The notes under the pieces are model-generated. The model worked only from the letters and a program-made list of their open reading frames with translations, searched no databases and was not told the origin of the DNA. This document shows positions 1 to 7,286 of a stretch of DNA of 23,188 nucleotides, in pieces. How positions within the stretch are numbered: position 1 is the stretch's first letter; every line of letters begins with the position of its first letter. The stretch covers positions 1 through 23,188 of the forward strand of contig CAZNNH010000090.1 in assembly GCA_964574335.1 (NCBI GenBank). The letters run 5' to 3'. The stretch is from CAZNNH01 sp964574335. Its GTDB lineage: Bacteria; Acidobacteriota; Vicinamibacteria; Fen-336. A program made the position numbers and the translations under genes.

Positions 1-87
1 CGACACGTGGCGCTCTCTCGGCGAGGGACGGGATCGATGAGCGGACTCGCTTCGCCATGGTCTAGCCACGCCGCCGTGGCAGGAACG
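1..87. other. Intergenic stretch at the left window edge
   Basis: Non-coding sequence downstream of the ankyrin/MBL-like gene (minus strand, stop at 88-90). No open frame that looks real was seen here. It contains one 11-base copy (35-45) of the CGAYGAGCGGC motif that is tandemly repeated at 1757-1807 and 3567-3617. The next gene to the left is outside the window. Confidence 0.5.
35..45. repeat. Single copy of the CGAYGAGCGGC repeat unit
   Basis: The bases CGATGAGCGGA, preceded by AT as in the two fuller elements, match 10 of 11 positions of the unit found three times in each of the elements at 1755-1832 and 3565-3646. No second or third unit at 20-bp spacing is convincing on either side, so this is either a degenerate copy or chance. 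Confidence 0.3.
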
Positions 88-1701
88 CTACTCGCCCGGC
101 CGCTGCCAAAGGTAGTGGAACCGTCTTCCCACCGCCATTCCGCCCTCTGGGTACTCGACCCGCACGTCGCGCGCCTTCAGGACCTCGACACACTCCAGGT
201 GTGCCTCGTTCGCCAGCTCCTCGCCGATCAAGTAGACGGCCTTCGGCGAGAGCTGATCGATCAGATAGAGGTAGGGCTCGCAGGCGATGTGCGCCAGGTG
301 ACGGCCGTTGGTGGGGAGGATGGCGATGTCGATGGGTCCGAAGGGCTTCAGGGAGTCGATCCCCTGGCGGTACCTGTCCGTCTGTGAAGGTTCGTTGCTG
401 GATGCATGGAGCCCGGCGTGGAAGACCTTCACGCCGTCGGCAGTGACCAGGTAGCCGACGCCGCTGTCTCTCTCTATGAGGTGCCGGCCCGCTGCCCGGA
501 TCGCAAACACCTGGATCCCACCCACCGACAGGCTCTGGTTGGGCACGGCCAGGTGGTAGAGCGGCATGTCGGCGTCACCCTGGTTGTCGGCGGTCGGCTC
601 GAAGCCGAGCACGAGCTCGGCGCCTGGCAGTCCACGCGCGAGCTCCGAGAGACTCGGCGCGAACCGGGGATGCCGCGGCCGCGTCAGCAGCACGGTGATC
701 CTCTGGCCGGCCAGCTCCTTGAGGTTGAGACAACCGTTGGCCAGGCCCGCCTCCGGCGACCCGTCGACCTCGAAGGGATCGAACACGAGCAGGTGGCTCC
801 TCGTCTTCACGGCGTAGCCTGTCGACGGGGAGGGGCCACCTAGGAACCACAGGTAGGCCTCGCCTTCCTCGAGCGCGGCAGCGAGCTGTGGCGCCATTCC
901 ATAGTTGGCTTCCCCGATGTCGCCTGGACGCGCCCCACAGGCGAGCAGGGCTTCGGCCACGGCGCGATAGCCATGCCGCGCCGCGTAATGGAGGGCCGTG
1001 TGGCCGTAGTCGTTTCGGGCATTGACGTCGGCTCCGTGCTCGACCAGCAGCGGCACCAGGTGCGCCTGGCCCTTCAGGGCCGCCAGGTGAAGCTCGGTGT
1101 TACCGAAGCTGAACTCCTGGAGCTTCACGCCGCTTTCGAGCAACAACCTGGCCATCTCCCGATTCGAGTCGGTTCTTCCGTACAGGAGACGCTGCACGTT
1201 GATGATCTGGTGCAGGATGGTGCCATCCGAGCGGCTCCGGGCATTGAGCTGGGCTCCGTGCTCGATCAGGAGCTTGGCTACTCTGAGGTTGCCGGCGGAG
1301 GCGGCCTGGTGGAGGGGTGTGATGCCCACGAACGCTTCCACGTTGACTTCGGCCCCCTTGGCGATGAGGCGCTGCATGAGGTTGGAGTCCCTGATGGCCA
1401 GGTACAGCGGCGTGCCCCCCCAGTTGTTTCGGGCGTTGATGTCGGCGCCCCTGGCGATCAGGAAGCGCGCGACATCCGCCTTTGGGATGAAGGTGGGCGG
1501 GGCGAAGCAGGCGCTGATGAGCGGCGTGTTGCCCTCGCTGTCCCTGGCCTCCAGCAAGGTCGGGTCGCCTTCGATGAGGGCACGGACCTTCTCCAGGTCG
1601 CCGGACAACGCCGCGTCGTGTATCTCGCCCGCCCACAGGCCTGTGGCGGCCAGCAAGAACGTCAGGCAGAGGCCCCCGGCTCGCCCTGCAGGATGATTCA
1701 T
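88..1701 (-). CDS. Exported ankyrin-repeat protein with degenerate metallo-beta-lactamase-like domain
   Basis: A 537-residue protein. The start is the ATG at 1701, preceded by a strong GAGGAGGT ribosome site; the open frame continues upstream to 2040 but that part is not protein-like and overlaps the next gene. Residues 1-24 look like a signal peptide. Residues 25-265 hold about seven ankyrin units (for example GNTPLISAC, GGTPLYLAI, GITPLHQAA, GHTALHYAA). Residues 280-537 resemble the MBL-fold domain often fused to ankyrin repeats (AYLWFLGG, HLLVFDPF, GVGYLVTADGVKVFHAG). The usual THxHxDH metal motif reads TRPRHPRF (340-347), and the expected Asp after HAG is Leu431, so hydrolase activity is unlikely. 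Inferred role: a binding or scaffold protein outside the cytoplasm. The domain call rests on family memory, not a search. Confidence 0.85.
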   Translation of the reverse strand: MNHPAGRAGGLCLTFLLAATGLWAGEIHDAALSGDLEKVRALIEGDPTLLEARDSEGNTPLISACFAPPTFIPKADVARFLIARGADINARNNWGGTPLYLAIRDSNLMQRLIAKGAEVNVEAFVGITPLHQAASAGNLRVAKLLIEHGAQLNARSRSDGTILHQIINVQRLLYGRTDSNREMARLLLESGVKLQEFSFGNTELHLAALKGQAHLVPLLVEHGADVNARNDYGHTALHYAARHGYRAVAEALLACGARPGDIGEANYGMAPQLAAALEEGEAYLWFLGGPSPSTGYAVKTRSHLLVFDPFEVDGSPEAGLANGCLNLKELAGQRITVLLTRPRHPRFAPSLSELARGLPGAELVLGFEPTADNQGDADMPLYHLAVPNQSLSVGGIQVFAIRAAGRHLIERDSGVGYLVTADGVKVFHAGLHASSNEPSQTDRYRQGIDSLKPFGPIDIAILPTNGRHLAHIACEPYLYLIDQLSPKAVYLIGEELANEAHLECVEVLKARDVRVEYPEGGMAVGRRFHYLWQRPGE

Positions 1702-1754
1702 CGTGCACCTCCTCGCAGACGCTACCGCCTCTCTGGTGGCCTGCGGTTGGCGAG

Positions 1755-1832
1755 ATCGACGAGCGGCCTTGGCAGCCGACGAGCGGCTGGACCCGTCGAC
1801 CAGCGCCCGGCCGGTGCCCGGCGGGGCGGCTC
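1755..1832. repeat. Phased triple direct-repeat element, copy A
   Basis: Three 11-base units begin at 1757, 1777 and 1797, exactly 20 bp apart: CGACGAGCGGC, CGACGAGCGGC and CGACCAGCGCC. A CCGGCCGG palindrome follows at 1807-1814 and GGGCGGCTC at 1824-1832. The same modules occur in the same order at 3565-3646. This copy lies between the SBBP gene (stop at 1853) and the ankyrin gene (start at 1701), and ends 21 bp past the SBBP stop. Direct repeats at two helical turns would suit a protein binding one face of the DNA; a mobile intergenic repeat is the alternative. Confidence 0.6.
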
Positions 1833-1852
1833 GGGCAGGGGCCCTCGCGTTC

Positions 1853-3439
1853 TCAGTGTGTTCCGGACCGGGTGGTGGAGTCCGTCGATTCCGAATCGGG
1901 CGAGAGCTTCGAGATGAAGATGTCCCAGTCGTTCCGTACGCCGGAGAGGCCCTCGCCGGGCGGGAAGTCGTCCGAGTTGGTGTTGCCGATCGCGTAGAGC
2001 CGCCCCCCCTCGTCGGCGGCCAGGCAGATCCGCATCTCATCCTTCGAGCCGCCCAAGTAGGAGCCGTAGGCCAGCGAGTTGTCGACGGTGTTCAGGGCCA
2101 ACAAGAAGACGTCCGCTCCGCCGCTGTGCTTGGGCTGCGCCGCGTCTGACGTGACCGGGCAGGCGAGCGAGGTGGTGATCCAGGCGGCATAGATCCTCCC
2201 GCGGCCGTCGTAGACGAGGCTCTTGCCACGCTCGACCTTGCCGCTCTTCGCCCCCAGGTAGGTGCAGTAGCGGAGCTGGCGGCCGTCGCCACTGAATCGG
2301 GCCAGGAAGAGGGCATCCTGGGATCGAAGCGCGGGCTCGATGGCGTCAGTGGCCACCGGCAGGTCCTTCGAGGTCGTGTATCCGAGGACGAAGAAGTCCC
2401 CGCCGGGCACCGTGACGACCAACGGCTTGGTGTCATCTCCGGCTCCGCCGAACAGGGTGGTGAAGATCACCGTCTTCAGGTCCGCCGAGAGCCGCGTGAC
2501 GTAGATGTCCCCTCCGTCTGTGCCCCACGCCGGAGTGCCTCCGTGGTAGGTGCGGTCGAACGCTTCGCCGGTGGTCGGGAACTCGGGGTTGGTCGTGTTG
2601 CCGACGATCAGATAGTCCCCTGAGGCAAGGCGTTGCACGTTCTGGCCCGCCGCGAGGTCTCCCATGAGGCGCGCCTCCAGGACCCGCCGGCCTTCGGCGT
2701 CGAGCTTCATGACGTAGTTGCCGGGAGCCGGCTCGGCGCCTCCCGAGTGGATGACGTTCGCGGGGAGGAACTCGAACGAGCCGGCATAGGCGGAGACAAA
2801 GATCCCTCCGGAAGGCTCGACGATCATGCTCCACACGCCAAAGTCGATCTCCGGCCCACCGATGAAGGTCGAGTAGCTCAGCGCGCGCCCGTCGTTGCCG
2901 AGGATCGTGAGGTAGCCGTCGGCGTGTCTGAAATCAGGGCCCTGGAGCTTTCCGATGAGCGCGTCGCCGGTGATCGGGAAGTCGGCGGAGCCGGTGCTGC
3001 CCCCAATGAGGACGCGGTTCCCCACCCGATCGACGCAGGGGGGAGCTACGATCTCCTCCTTGGCCCCACCGAGCAGCGTCGAGTACTCCACTTTCCGGCG
3101 GCGGGTGTCGAACTTCACCAGGAAGGCGTCCTGGATCCCATGAAACGTAGCCTGCGCCGCGTCCGGCGTGGTTGGGAAGTCGGGCGAAGCCGTCCCGCCG
3201 GTGAAGTAGAGCATGCCGTCGCGCTCGAGCACCGCCACCGGCAGCTCTCCCAGGAACTCCCGACCGCTCCCGGCGATGAAGTGCGTCCACTCCAGCCGCA
3301 TGCCGGCGCGGCGGAGGTGGCCTGAGCCGTCGGCCGATGCGGCCGCGGTCGGGTTCCGTTTGGGGGCGCCCTGCGCCGACAGGCCGGCCGTGAGTAGGAC
3401 GGTCAGGGTAACGATGATTTGCGTGGCAGGACAGCTCAC
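1853..3439 (-). CDS. Exported SBBP-repeat (seven-unit beta-propeller) protein
   Basis: A 528-residue protein. The start is a GTG at 3439, chosen because it opens directly into a signal peptide (hydrophobic core about residues 8-22, ending near SAQGA); the ribosome site (AGAGG, 10 bases upstream) is weak. The rest is a string of 60-70 residue units of the SBBP type, each with a strand motif such as TGGTASPDFPTT, IGGSTGSADFPIT, VGNTTNPEFPTT or IGNTNSDDFP and often a YSTLLGG/YSTFIGG-like turn. I count seven units, the third (SAYAGSFEF) and sixth (AAWITTSLACP) degenerate, which would fit one closed seven-bladed propeller. The C-terminus is short, Ser/Thr-rich and carries no obvious sorting domain. 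SBBP proteins are usually exported and of unknown binding function. Its upstream region shares an element with the ankyrin gene. Confidence 0.85.
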   Translation of the reverse strand: MSCPATQIIVTLTVLLTAGLSAQGAPKRNPTAAASADGSGHLRRAGMRLEWTHFIAGSGREFLGELPVAVLERDGMLYFTGGTASPDFPTTPDAAQATFHGIQDAFLVKFDTRRRKVEYSTLLGGAKEEIVAPPCVDRVGNRVLIGGSTGSADFPITGDALIGKLQGPDFRHADGYLTILGNDGRALSYSTFIGGPEIDFGVWSMIVEPSGGIFVSAYAGSFEFLPANVIHSGGAEPAPGNYVMKLDAEGRRVLEARLMGDLAAGQNVQRLASGDYLIVGNTTNPEFPTTGEAFDRTYHGGTPAWGTDGGDIYVTRLSADLKTVIFTTLFGGAGDDTKPLVVTVPGGDFFVLGYTTSKDLPVATDAIEPALRSQDALFLARFSGDGRQLRYCTYLGAKSGKVERGKSLVYDGRGRIYAAWITTSLACPVTSDAAQPKHSGGADVFLLALNTVDNSLAYGSYLGGSKDEMRICLAADEGGRLYAIGNTNSDDFPPGEGLSGVRNDWDIFISKLSPDSESTDSTTRSGTH

Positions 3440-3564
3440 AGTCGGCGCCTCTGGCCGTCGTCGAAGCGAGGCCGGACGACGGGTAGTGGCCGCCGCGCCA
3501 GCCTCGTGGCTCAGACCCCTGAGCGTCGAAGGCTACTACTCGGGTAGCGGCCTCCGGAGCGCGG

Positions 3565-3646
3565 ATCGACGAGCGGCACAGGGGCTCGATGAGCGGCAGA
3601 TTCTGCCGACCAGAGACCGGCCGGTGGCGGGCCTTCAGGGCGGCTC
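3565..3646. repeat. Phased triple direct-repeat element, copy B
   Basis: Units begin at 3567, 3587 and 3607, again 20 bp apart: CGACGAGCGGC, CGATGAGCGGC and CGACCAGAGAC. CCGGCCGG follows at 3617-3624 (same +50 offset as in copy A) and GGGCGGCTC at 3638-3646 (four bases further than in copy A). The 9-base spacers between units differ from copy A, so the units and their phasing are kept while the spacers are not. The element lies 128 bp upstream of the SBBP start and ends 19 bp past the DUF2000 stop. Confidence 0.6.
3594..3608. other. Perfect dyad inside repeat element B
   Basis: CGGCAGA, one T, then TCTGCCG: a 7+7 inverted repeat joining the end of the second unit to the start of the third. 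It could be a symmetric protein site or a small hairpin (5-bp stem, 5-base loop). Copy A does not keep it, so it may be incidental. Confidence 0.35.
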
Positions 3647-3664
3647 AGGGACTCGGAGCGAGCG

Positions 3665-3682
3665 CTACCGCAGCAGCGGTAG
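3665..3682 (-). other. Inverted repeat across the DUF2000 stop codon
   Basis: CTACCGC-AGCA-GCGGTAG forms a perfect 7-bp stem with a 4-base loop. It covers the last codons and the TAG stop of the DUF2000 gene. No run of T follows on the minus strand, so it is a poor match to an intrinsic terminator, though it could protect the 3' end of the transcript. Confidence 0.35.
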
Positions 3683-4105
3683 GCTGCCGGTCACCTTGCT
3701 GATCTTCTTCTTCGGCCCGTAGGCGATGAAGGCCTCGACGTCGAGGGCCGCGGTGGGGGTGTGGGAGATGGAGCGCTCGTACTCCGTGTACGAGCGCAGG
3801 CCCTGAGCCCGGCTCAGGTAGACCAGCGTCGTGCACGCGAGGCTCCGGGCTTTGGCCGAGAGGATGGGCAGCGCCTCGGCCTCGGGCGCCCGGAGAACCG
3901 CGATCGGAACCTTGGTGATGCCCGGGAGAGGTGTGCCATCCAAGGTCGGGGTGTCGGCGCCCACGATCTCGGGGTGTCGGGCGGTGAGGCCGGTGGCGAG
4001 GACGGCCGCACGGTTGGCCATCTGCCCGGGCGCCAGGTCGGGCGAGAGGACGAGGACGATCTTGCCTTCGACCGCCAGGGGATCGGGGCCGTCGCTGGTC
4101 GGCAT
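3665..4105 (-). CDS. DUF2000 family protein
   Basis: A 146-residue soluble protein starting at an ATG with AGGAGGT seven bases upstream. It matches the DUF2000 pattern over its whole length: KIVLVLSPDLAPGQMANRAA near the N-terminus, PEIVGADTPTLDG in the middle, PGITKVPIAVLRAP, then TYTEYE-like SYTEYERS and the typical ending YGPKKKISKVTGSLPLLR. DUF2000 proteins have a peptidyl-tRNA-hydrolase-like fold, but their reaction is unknown to me. It lies 39 bp after the AraC regulator and probably shares its transcript with that gene and the aminotransferase. DUF2000 genes are often found beside AraC-type regulators, which fits here. Confidence 0.85.
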   Translation of the reverse strand: MPTSDGPDPLAVEGKIVLVLSPDLAPGQMANRAAVLATGLTARHPEIVGADTPTLDGTPLPGITKVPIAVLRAPEAEALPILSAKARSLACTTLVYLSRAQGLRSYTEYERSISHTPTAALDVEAFIAYGPKKKISKVTGSLPLLR

Positions 4106-4144
4106 GGAGCACCTCCTGAAGGCCAGGATGAGGCGCCGGGACGG

Positions 4145-4963
4145 TCAGTGTCTTGGACGATAGTGACCTCGCCGGTAGGCGAGGGGCGTGGTTCCGGTGA
4201 CCCGCTTGAAGTGGCGACAGAGATGGCTCTGATCGGCGAAGCCGCAGGCCAGGGCCACCTGGGCCGCCTCGATGCCGCTGGCCAGCAGCCGCTTGGCGCG
4301 CTCGACACGAAGCTGGACCAGGTAGGCGTAGGGAGGGATGCCCACGGCCCGGCGGAAGCTGCGGATCAGGTAGGCCCTGTGCAGGCCCGTGATCCGGGCG
4401 AGGTCATCGACGCTGACCGGCGCCTGCAGGTTGCCGTGGAGGTACTCCTTCACCGCCCTGACGGCGGCGGGCTCGCTGCCCGAGTCGAGCCTCGGCGCGG
4501 GCCGGCCGAAGGTCCCCGCGAAGCCGGCCAGGAAGTCGATCAGCCCTGACTGGCGTTCGGCCAGATCGGCCGGCCTCTCGAAGAGCCGGTGGAGGTCGCG
4601 AAGCCGGCCCCCCCAGGGGCCCGGCTCCAGGCTCACCTCGGGGAAGTGGAGCGAGCTCGGCCCCTCACCGAGGCAGCTCGACAGCGTTTCGGACGAGACG
4701 TAGACCATGCGATAGCTGAGCGGGAGATCATCGGCGGGGAACCCGGTGTGGACCTCGCCCGGGCCGATCGCCACGATCCCCCCGGGGATGGTGTAGGTGA
4801 GGGCCCCGCGACAGGAGTTCCCGCCCACCCCAGCCTCGATCACGCCGAGGGCATAGGCGTCGTGGCTGTGCCGGGCGAACGGGTGCCGTATCGCTTCTGC
4901 CCGCAGGCACTCGACCCCGGGGAGCCCATCCACCGCCCACGTCGTGGGTGACATGGGGTCCAT
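4145..4963 (-). CDS. AraC family transcriptional regulator
   Basis: A 272-residue regulator. The N-terminal half is a cupin-type sensor (HSHDAYALGVIEAG, GPGEVHTGFP) and the C-terminal 100 residues are the AraC DNA-binding domain with two helix-turn-helix units, about 183-203 (VDDLARITGLHRAYLIRSF) and 232-253 (AQVALACGFADQSHLCRHFK), followed by the typical VTGTTPLAYR. The start used here (ATG 4963) is where family resemblance begins. A longer reading from the ATG at 5032 adds 23 low-complexity residues but gives a TGATG overlap with the aminotransferase stop, so coupled translation from there is possible; neither start has a good ribosome site. It probably senses a small ligand, perhaps linked to the aminotransferase, and may control the divergent promoter at 6169-6226 (inference). 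Confidence 0.9.
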   Translation of the reverse strand: MDPMSPTTWAVDGLPGVECLRAEAIRHPFARHSHDAYALGVIEAGVGGNSCRGALTYTIPGGIVAIGPGEVHTGFPADDLPLSYRMVYVSSETLSSCLGEGPSSLHFPEVSLEPGPWGGRLRDLHRLFERPADLAERQSGLIDFLAGFAGTFGRPAPRLDSGSEPAAVRAVKEYLHGNLQAPVSVDDLARITGLHRAYLIRSFRRAVGIPPYAYLVQLRVERAKRLLASGIEAAQVALACGFADQSHLCRHFKRVTGTTPLAYRRGHYRPRH

Positions 4964-5031
4964 TGTGACATCGTCCGCGCGGCCCACCGGTGCCCGGGCC
5001 GGTTCCACTGCGCCTCGGCTAGAGGCAGCCA

Positions 5032-6168
5032 TCAGTCGATCGTTCGAAGGTACTCCGCGAAGCGGTCCAGGACCTGCGTAAAGCCTTCTCGCCCGAAGCC
5101 GATCCGGACATGACGGGCGCCGTACTCGAAGAGAGACGACGGGACCAGCATGATGCCGGCCTCCTCGACCAGGGTCTGACAGAAGCTCTCGGCCCCCTCG
5201 GTGAAAAGCAGGCGCGGGAAGCATACGGAGCCGGCCTGCGGCCGGCCCCAGCGCAGGCGATCCTGGTGCGACTGCATGAACGCGTCGAGGGTGGCGAGGT
5301 TCCGGGTCAGCCGGGCCCGCTGCTCGGCGAGGATCACGTCGCGGGCACGCAGGGCGGCCAGCGCCAGGACCTCGCTCGGGGCGCTGGCGCAGATGGTCGT
5401 GTAGTCCTTGAGCTCGGCGACCCGGCGCCGCAGCTCGCGGTCGCGGGTCGCCAGCCAGCCGACCCTGAGGCCGGGCAGGCCGAACGCTTTCGACAGGCCG
5501 CTCAGGGTGACAGCTCGCGGGTGGAGCTCGCACGCCGCAGGCAGCGTGGCGGCCCCGCCCAGCTCCAGCAGGCGGTACATCTCGTCCGAGAACAGGCGCG
5601 CCCCGTGACTTCCGACGAGCTCGACGAGGGCCGTGAGCTCGTCTCTGGTGGGAAGGGTGCCGGTCGGGTTGTGGGGGAAGTTGGCCACCACCAGGCGCGT
5701 GTCCTTCCTGATCAGCCGCTCCAGCGAAGTCAGGCTGAAGTGCCAGTTGGGCTCTTCCTCGGGCGTCCACAGCGAGACGTCACACCCGATGGCGCGGGCG
5801 AGCGCGTAGAGCGACTGGTAGCCGGGAAAGGTGCAGATGACGTGGTCGCCGGGCTCGAGGGACGCCTGCATGAAGAGGAAGACGCCCTCTTCGGGGACGA
5901 CCACCATCACGTCTTCCGGGTCGAGACCCTGGTAGGTGCCGGCCACGGCCTCGCGCAGGGCCGGGAGCCCGGCCGTCTGGGTGTAGCCGAGGCTCAGGCC
6001 CTTCCAGAGCCGGCGGCACTCGTCGTCGGCCAGGTCCAGCAGCCGCGCCATCTCGAGCGGCTCGCAGTCCGAGCACGAGAGCAGGTACCTGGCGGAGAAC
6101 TCGTGCCTGTCGAAGTAGCGCTCCAGGGCAAAGGGCTCGATCTTCAAAGGGTCTTCTCCTTCGGCCAT
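5032..6168 (-). CDS. PLP-dependent class I/II aminotransferase, VioD (capreomycidine synthase)-like subgroup
   Basis: A 378-residue fold-type I PLP enzyme. Visible motifs are GYTQTAGLPALREAVA, NFPHNPTG (Asn167 contacts PLP), SDEMYR (Asp195), LSKAFGLPGLRVGW (Lys227 would form the Schiff base with PLP) and VRIGFG near the C-terminus (substrate carboxylate arginine). The stretches NFPHNPTG, LSKAFGLPGLRVGW and FPRLLF resemble capreomycidine synthase VioD as I remember it, an enzyme that cyclises 3-hydroxyarginine, but many proteins of this subgroup have no known substrate. The ATG at 6168 lacks a ribosome site; a TTG at 6147 (giving MKIEPFALERYF) has AAGGAG eight bases before it and may be the true start. 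It is first of three genes with AraC and DUF2000. Confidence 0.85.
   Translation of the reverse strand: MAEGEDPLKIEPFALERYFDRHEFSARYLLSCSDCEPLEMARLLDLADDECRRLWKGLSLGYTQTAGLPALREAVAGTYQGLDPEDVMVVVPEEGVFLFMQASLEPGDHVICTFPGYQSLYALARAIGCDVSLWTPEEEPNWHFSLTSLERLIRKDTRLVVANFPHNPTGTLPTRDELTALVELVGSHGARLFSDEMYRLLELGGAATLPAACELHPRAVTLSGLSKAFGLPGLRVGWLATRDRELRRRVAELKDYTTICASAPSEVLALAALRARDVILAEQRARLTRNLATLDAFMQSHQDRLRWGRPQAGSVCFPRLLFTEGAESFCQTLVEEAGIMLVPSSLFEYGARHVRIGFGREGFTQVLDRFAEYLRTID
6156..6161 (-). promoter_or_regulatory. Shine-Dalgarno site favouring a TTG start at 6147
   Basis: On the minus strand AAGGAG lies eight bases before TTG (6145-6147), in frame with the aminotransferase. The ATG at 6168 has nothing comparable upstream. 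If used, the protein is seven residues shorter. Confidence 0.4.
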
Positions 6169-6216
6169 GGATGCGGTGGGGATTTGGGCACCGCACCCGG
6201 TCTATGCTGGCACGTT

Positions 6217-6221
6217 GGAGG
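6217..6221 (+). promoter_or_regulatory. Ribosome site deciding the alcohol dehydrogenase start
   Basis: GGAGG five bases before GTG 6227. It favours this start over the in-frame ATG at 6167, which would overlap the divergent aminotransferase start. Confidence 0.6.
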
Positions 6222-6226
6222 CTCGC

Positions 6227-7273
6227 GTGAAAGCACTCACCTTCGCTGGCAAGCGGACGATTCGGCTCGAGTCGGTGGCCGAGCCGACCATCGAGGACCC
6301 CTCGGATGCCCTCGTCGCGGTGCGCCTCAGCGCGGTCTGTGGATCGGACCTCCACGTCTACCACGAGCGTGAGACCGGGCTGGACCACGGAACGGTGATG
6401 GGTCACGAGCTGGTCGGCGAGGTGGTCGAGGTGGGGCCCGCGGTCTCGGGGCTGAAGCCCGGTGACCGGGTGGCCGCTCCGTTCACCACGAGCTGCGGGC
6501 ACTGCTTCTACTGCGCTCGAGGGCTCACCTGCCGCTGCGTCGAGGGCCAGCTCTTCGGGTGGGTGCAGGGAGGCCAGGGCCTTCAGGGCACCCAGGCCGA
6601 GCGCGTGCGGGTGCCCCTGGCCGAGAGCACGCTGGTGCGGCTCCCTCCCGACGTCTCCGACGAAGAGGGCCTGCTGCTCGGCGACGTGCTGCCCACCGGC
6701 CACTTCTGCGCGGACCTCGCGGGTGTCGAGGGCTCGGGGGCCTACGCGGTGATCGGCTGCGGGCCGGTCGGCCTGATGGCGATCCTGGCGGCCCGGCGGA
6801 AGGGCGCCACCCGCCTGCTCGCCGTGGACCGGGTGCCCGAGCGACTGAACCTGGCCAAGACCCTGGGCGCCCAGCCGCTCGACATCGACAAGGAGTCCCC
6901 GATCGAGGCCATCCAGGCGTGGACTGAAGGGAGGGGCGCCGACGCGGTCCTGGAGGTCGTCGGGAGCCCCGAGGCGACGCGCCTGGCCATGGATCTCGTG
7001 CGCCCCGGAGGGGCGATCGCCTCCGTCGGTGTGCACACCGAGCCGCACCTCGCGTTCGCTCCCGCCGAGGCCTACGACAAGAACCTCACCTACCGGACCG
7101 GCCGCTGCCCGGCCAGGCAGTACATGGATCGGCTGCTTCCCCAGATCCCCGAGCTCCGCCCGGCCCTGGGGTCGCTCGTCTCACACCGGGTGCCCCTCGA
7201 GGACGGCCCGGGGGCATACGCCCTGTTCGACCAGAAGCAGCACGGCTGCATCAAGGTGCTGCTCAGGCCTTGA
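6227..7273 (+). CDS. Zinc-dependent alcohol dehydrogenase (MDR, formaldehyde-dehydrogenase-like)
   Basis: A 348-residue medium-chain dehydrogenase/reductase. Start is GTG 6227 (MKALTFAGKR), supported by GGAGG. Catalytic zinc ligands are Cys38 (VCGSDLH) and His60-Glu61 (GHE), with Asp153 (GDVLPTG) at the third position, as in formaldehyde-dehydrogenase-like members. Structural zinc is held by Cys90, Cys93, Cys96 and Cys104 (CGHCFYCARGLTCRC). The Rossmann motif is GCGPVG at 177-182 with Asp201 (AVDR) after the second strand, which favours NAD over NADP. The family oxidises alcohols or hemithioacetals; the substrate cannot be read here. The gene is divergent from the aminotransferase across about 58 bp, so the two may be co-regulated, and the broken arginase-like gene starts about 13 bp after its stop. 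Confidence 0.9.
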   Translation: MKALTFAGKRTIRLESVAEPTIEDPSDALVAVRLSAVCGSDLHVYHERETGLDHGTVMGHELVGEVVEVGPAVSGLKPGDRVAAPFTTSCGHCFYCARGLTCRCVEGQLFGWVQGGQGLQGTQAERVRVPLAESTLVRLPPDVSDEEGLLLGDVLPTGHFCADLAGVEGSGAYAVIGCGPVGLMAILAARRKGATRLLAVDRVPERLNLAKTLGAQPLDIDKESPIEAIQAWTEGRGADAVLEVVGSPEATRLAMDLVRPGGAIASVGVHTEPHLAFAPAEAYDKNLTYRTGRCPARQYMDRLLPQIPELRPALGSLVSHRVPLEDGPGAYALFDQKQHGCIKVLLRP

Positions 7274-7286
7274 CGCGCTCGGGGCG

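Noticed and set aside
973..1917. A 314-codon open frame on the plus strand
   Set aside because: It is antisense to the ankyrin gene; its apparent internal repetition mirrors the ankyrin repeats.
4964..5770. N-terminal extension of the AraC frame up to 5770
   Set aside because: It runs out of frame through the aminotransferase gene and has no family similarity; at most the 23 codons from ATG 5032 could be real.
5780..7048. A 422-codon open frame on the minus strand
   Set aside because: It is a shadow of both the alcohol dehydrogenase and the aminotransferase.
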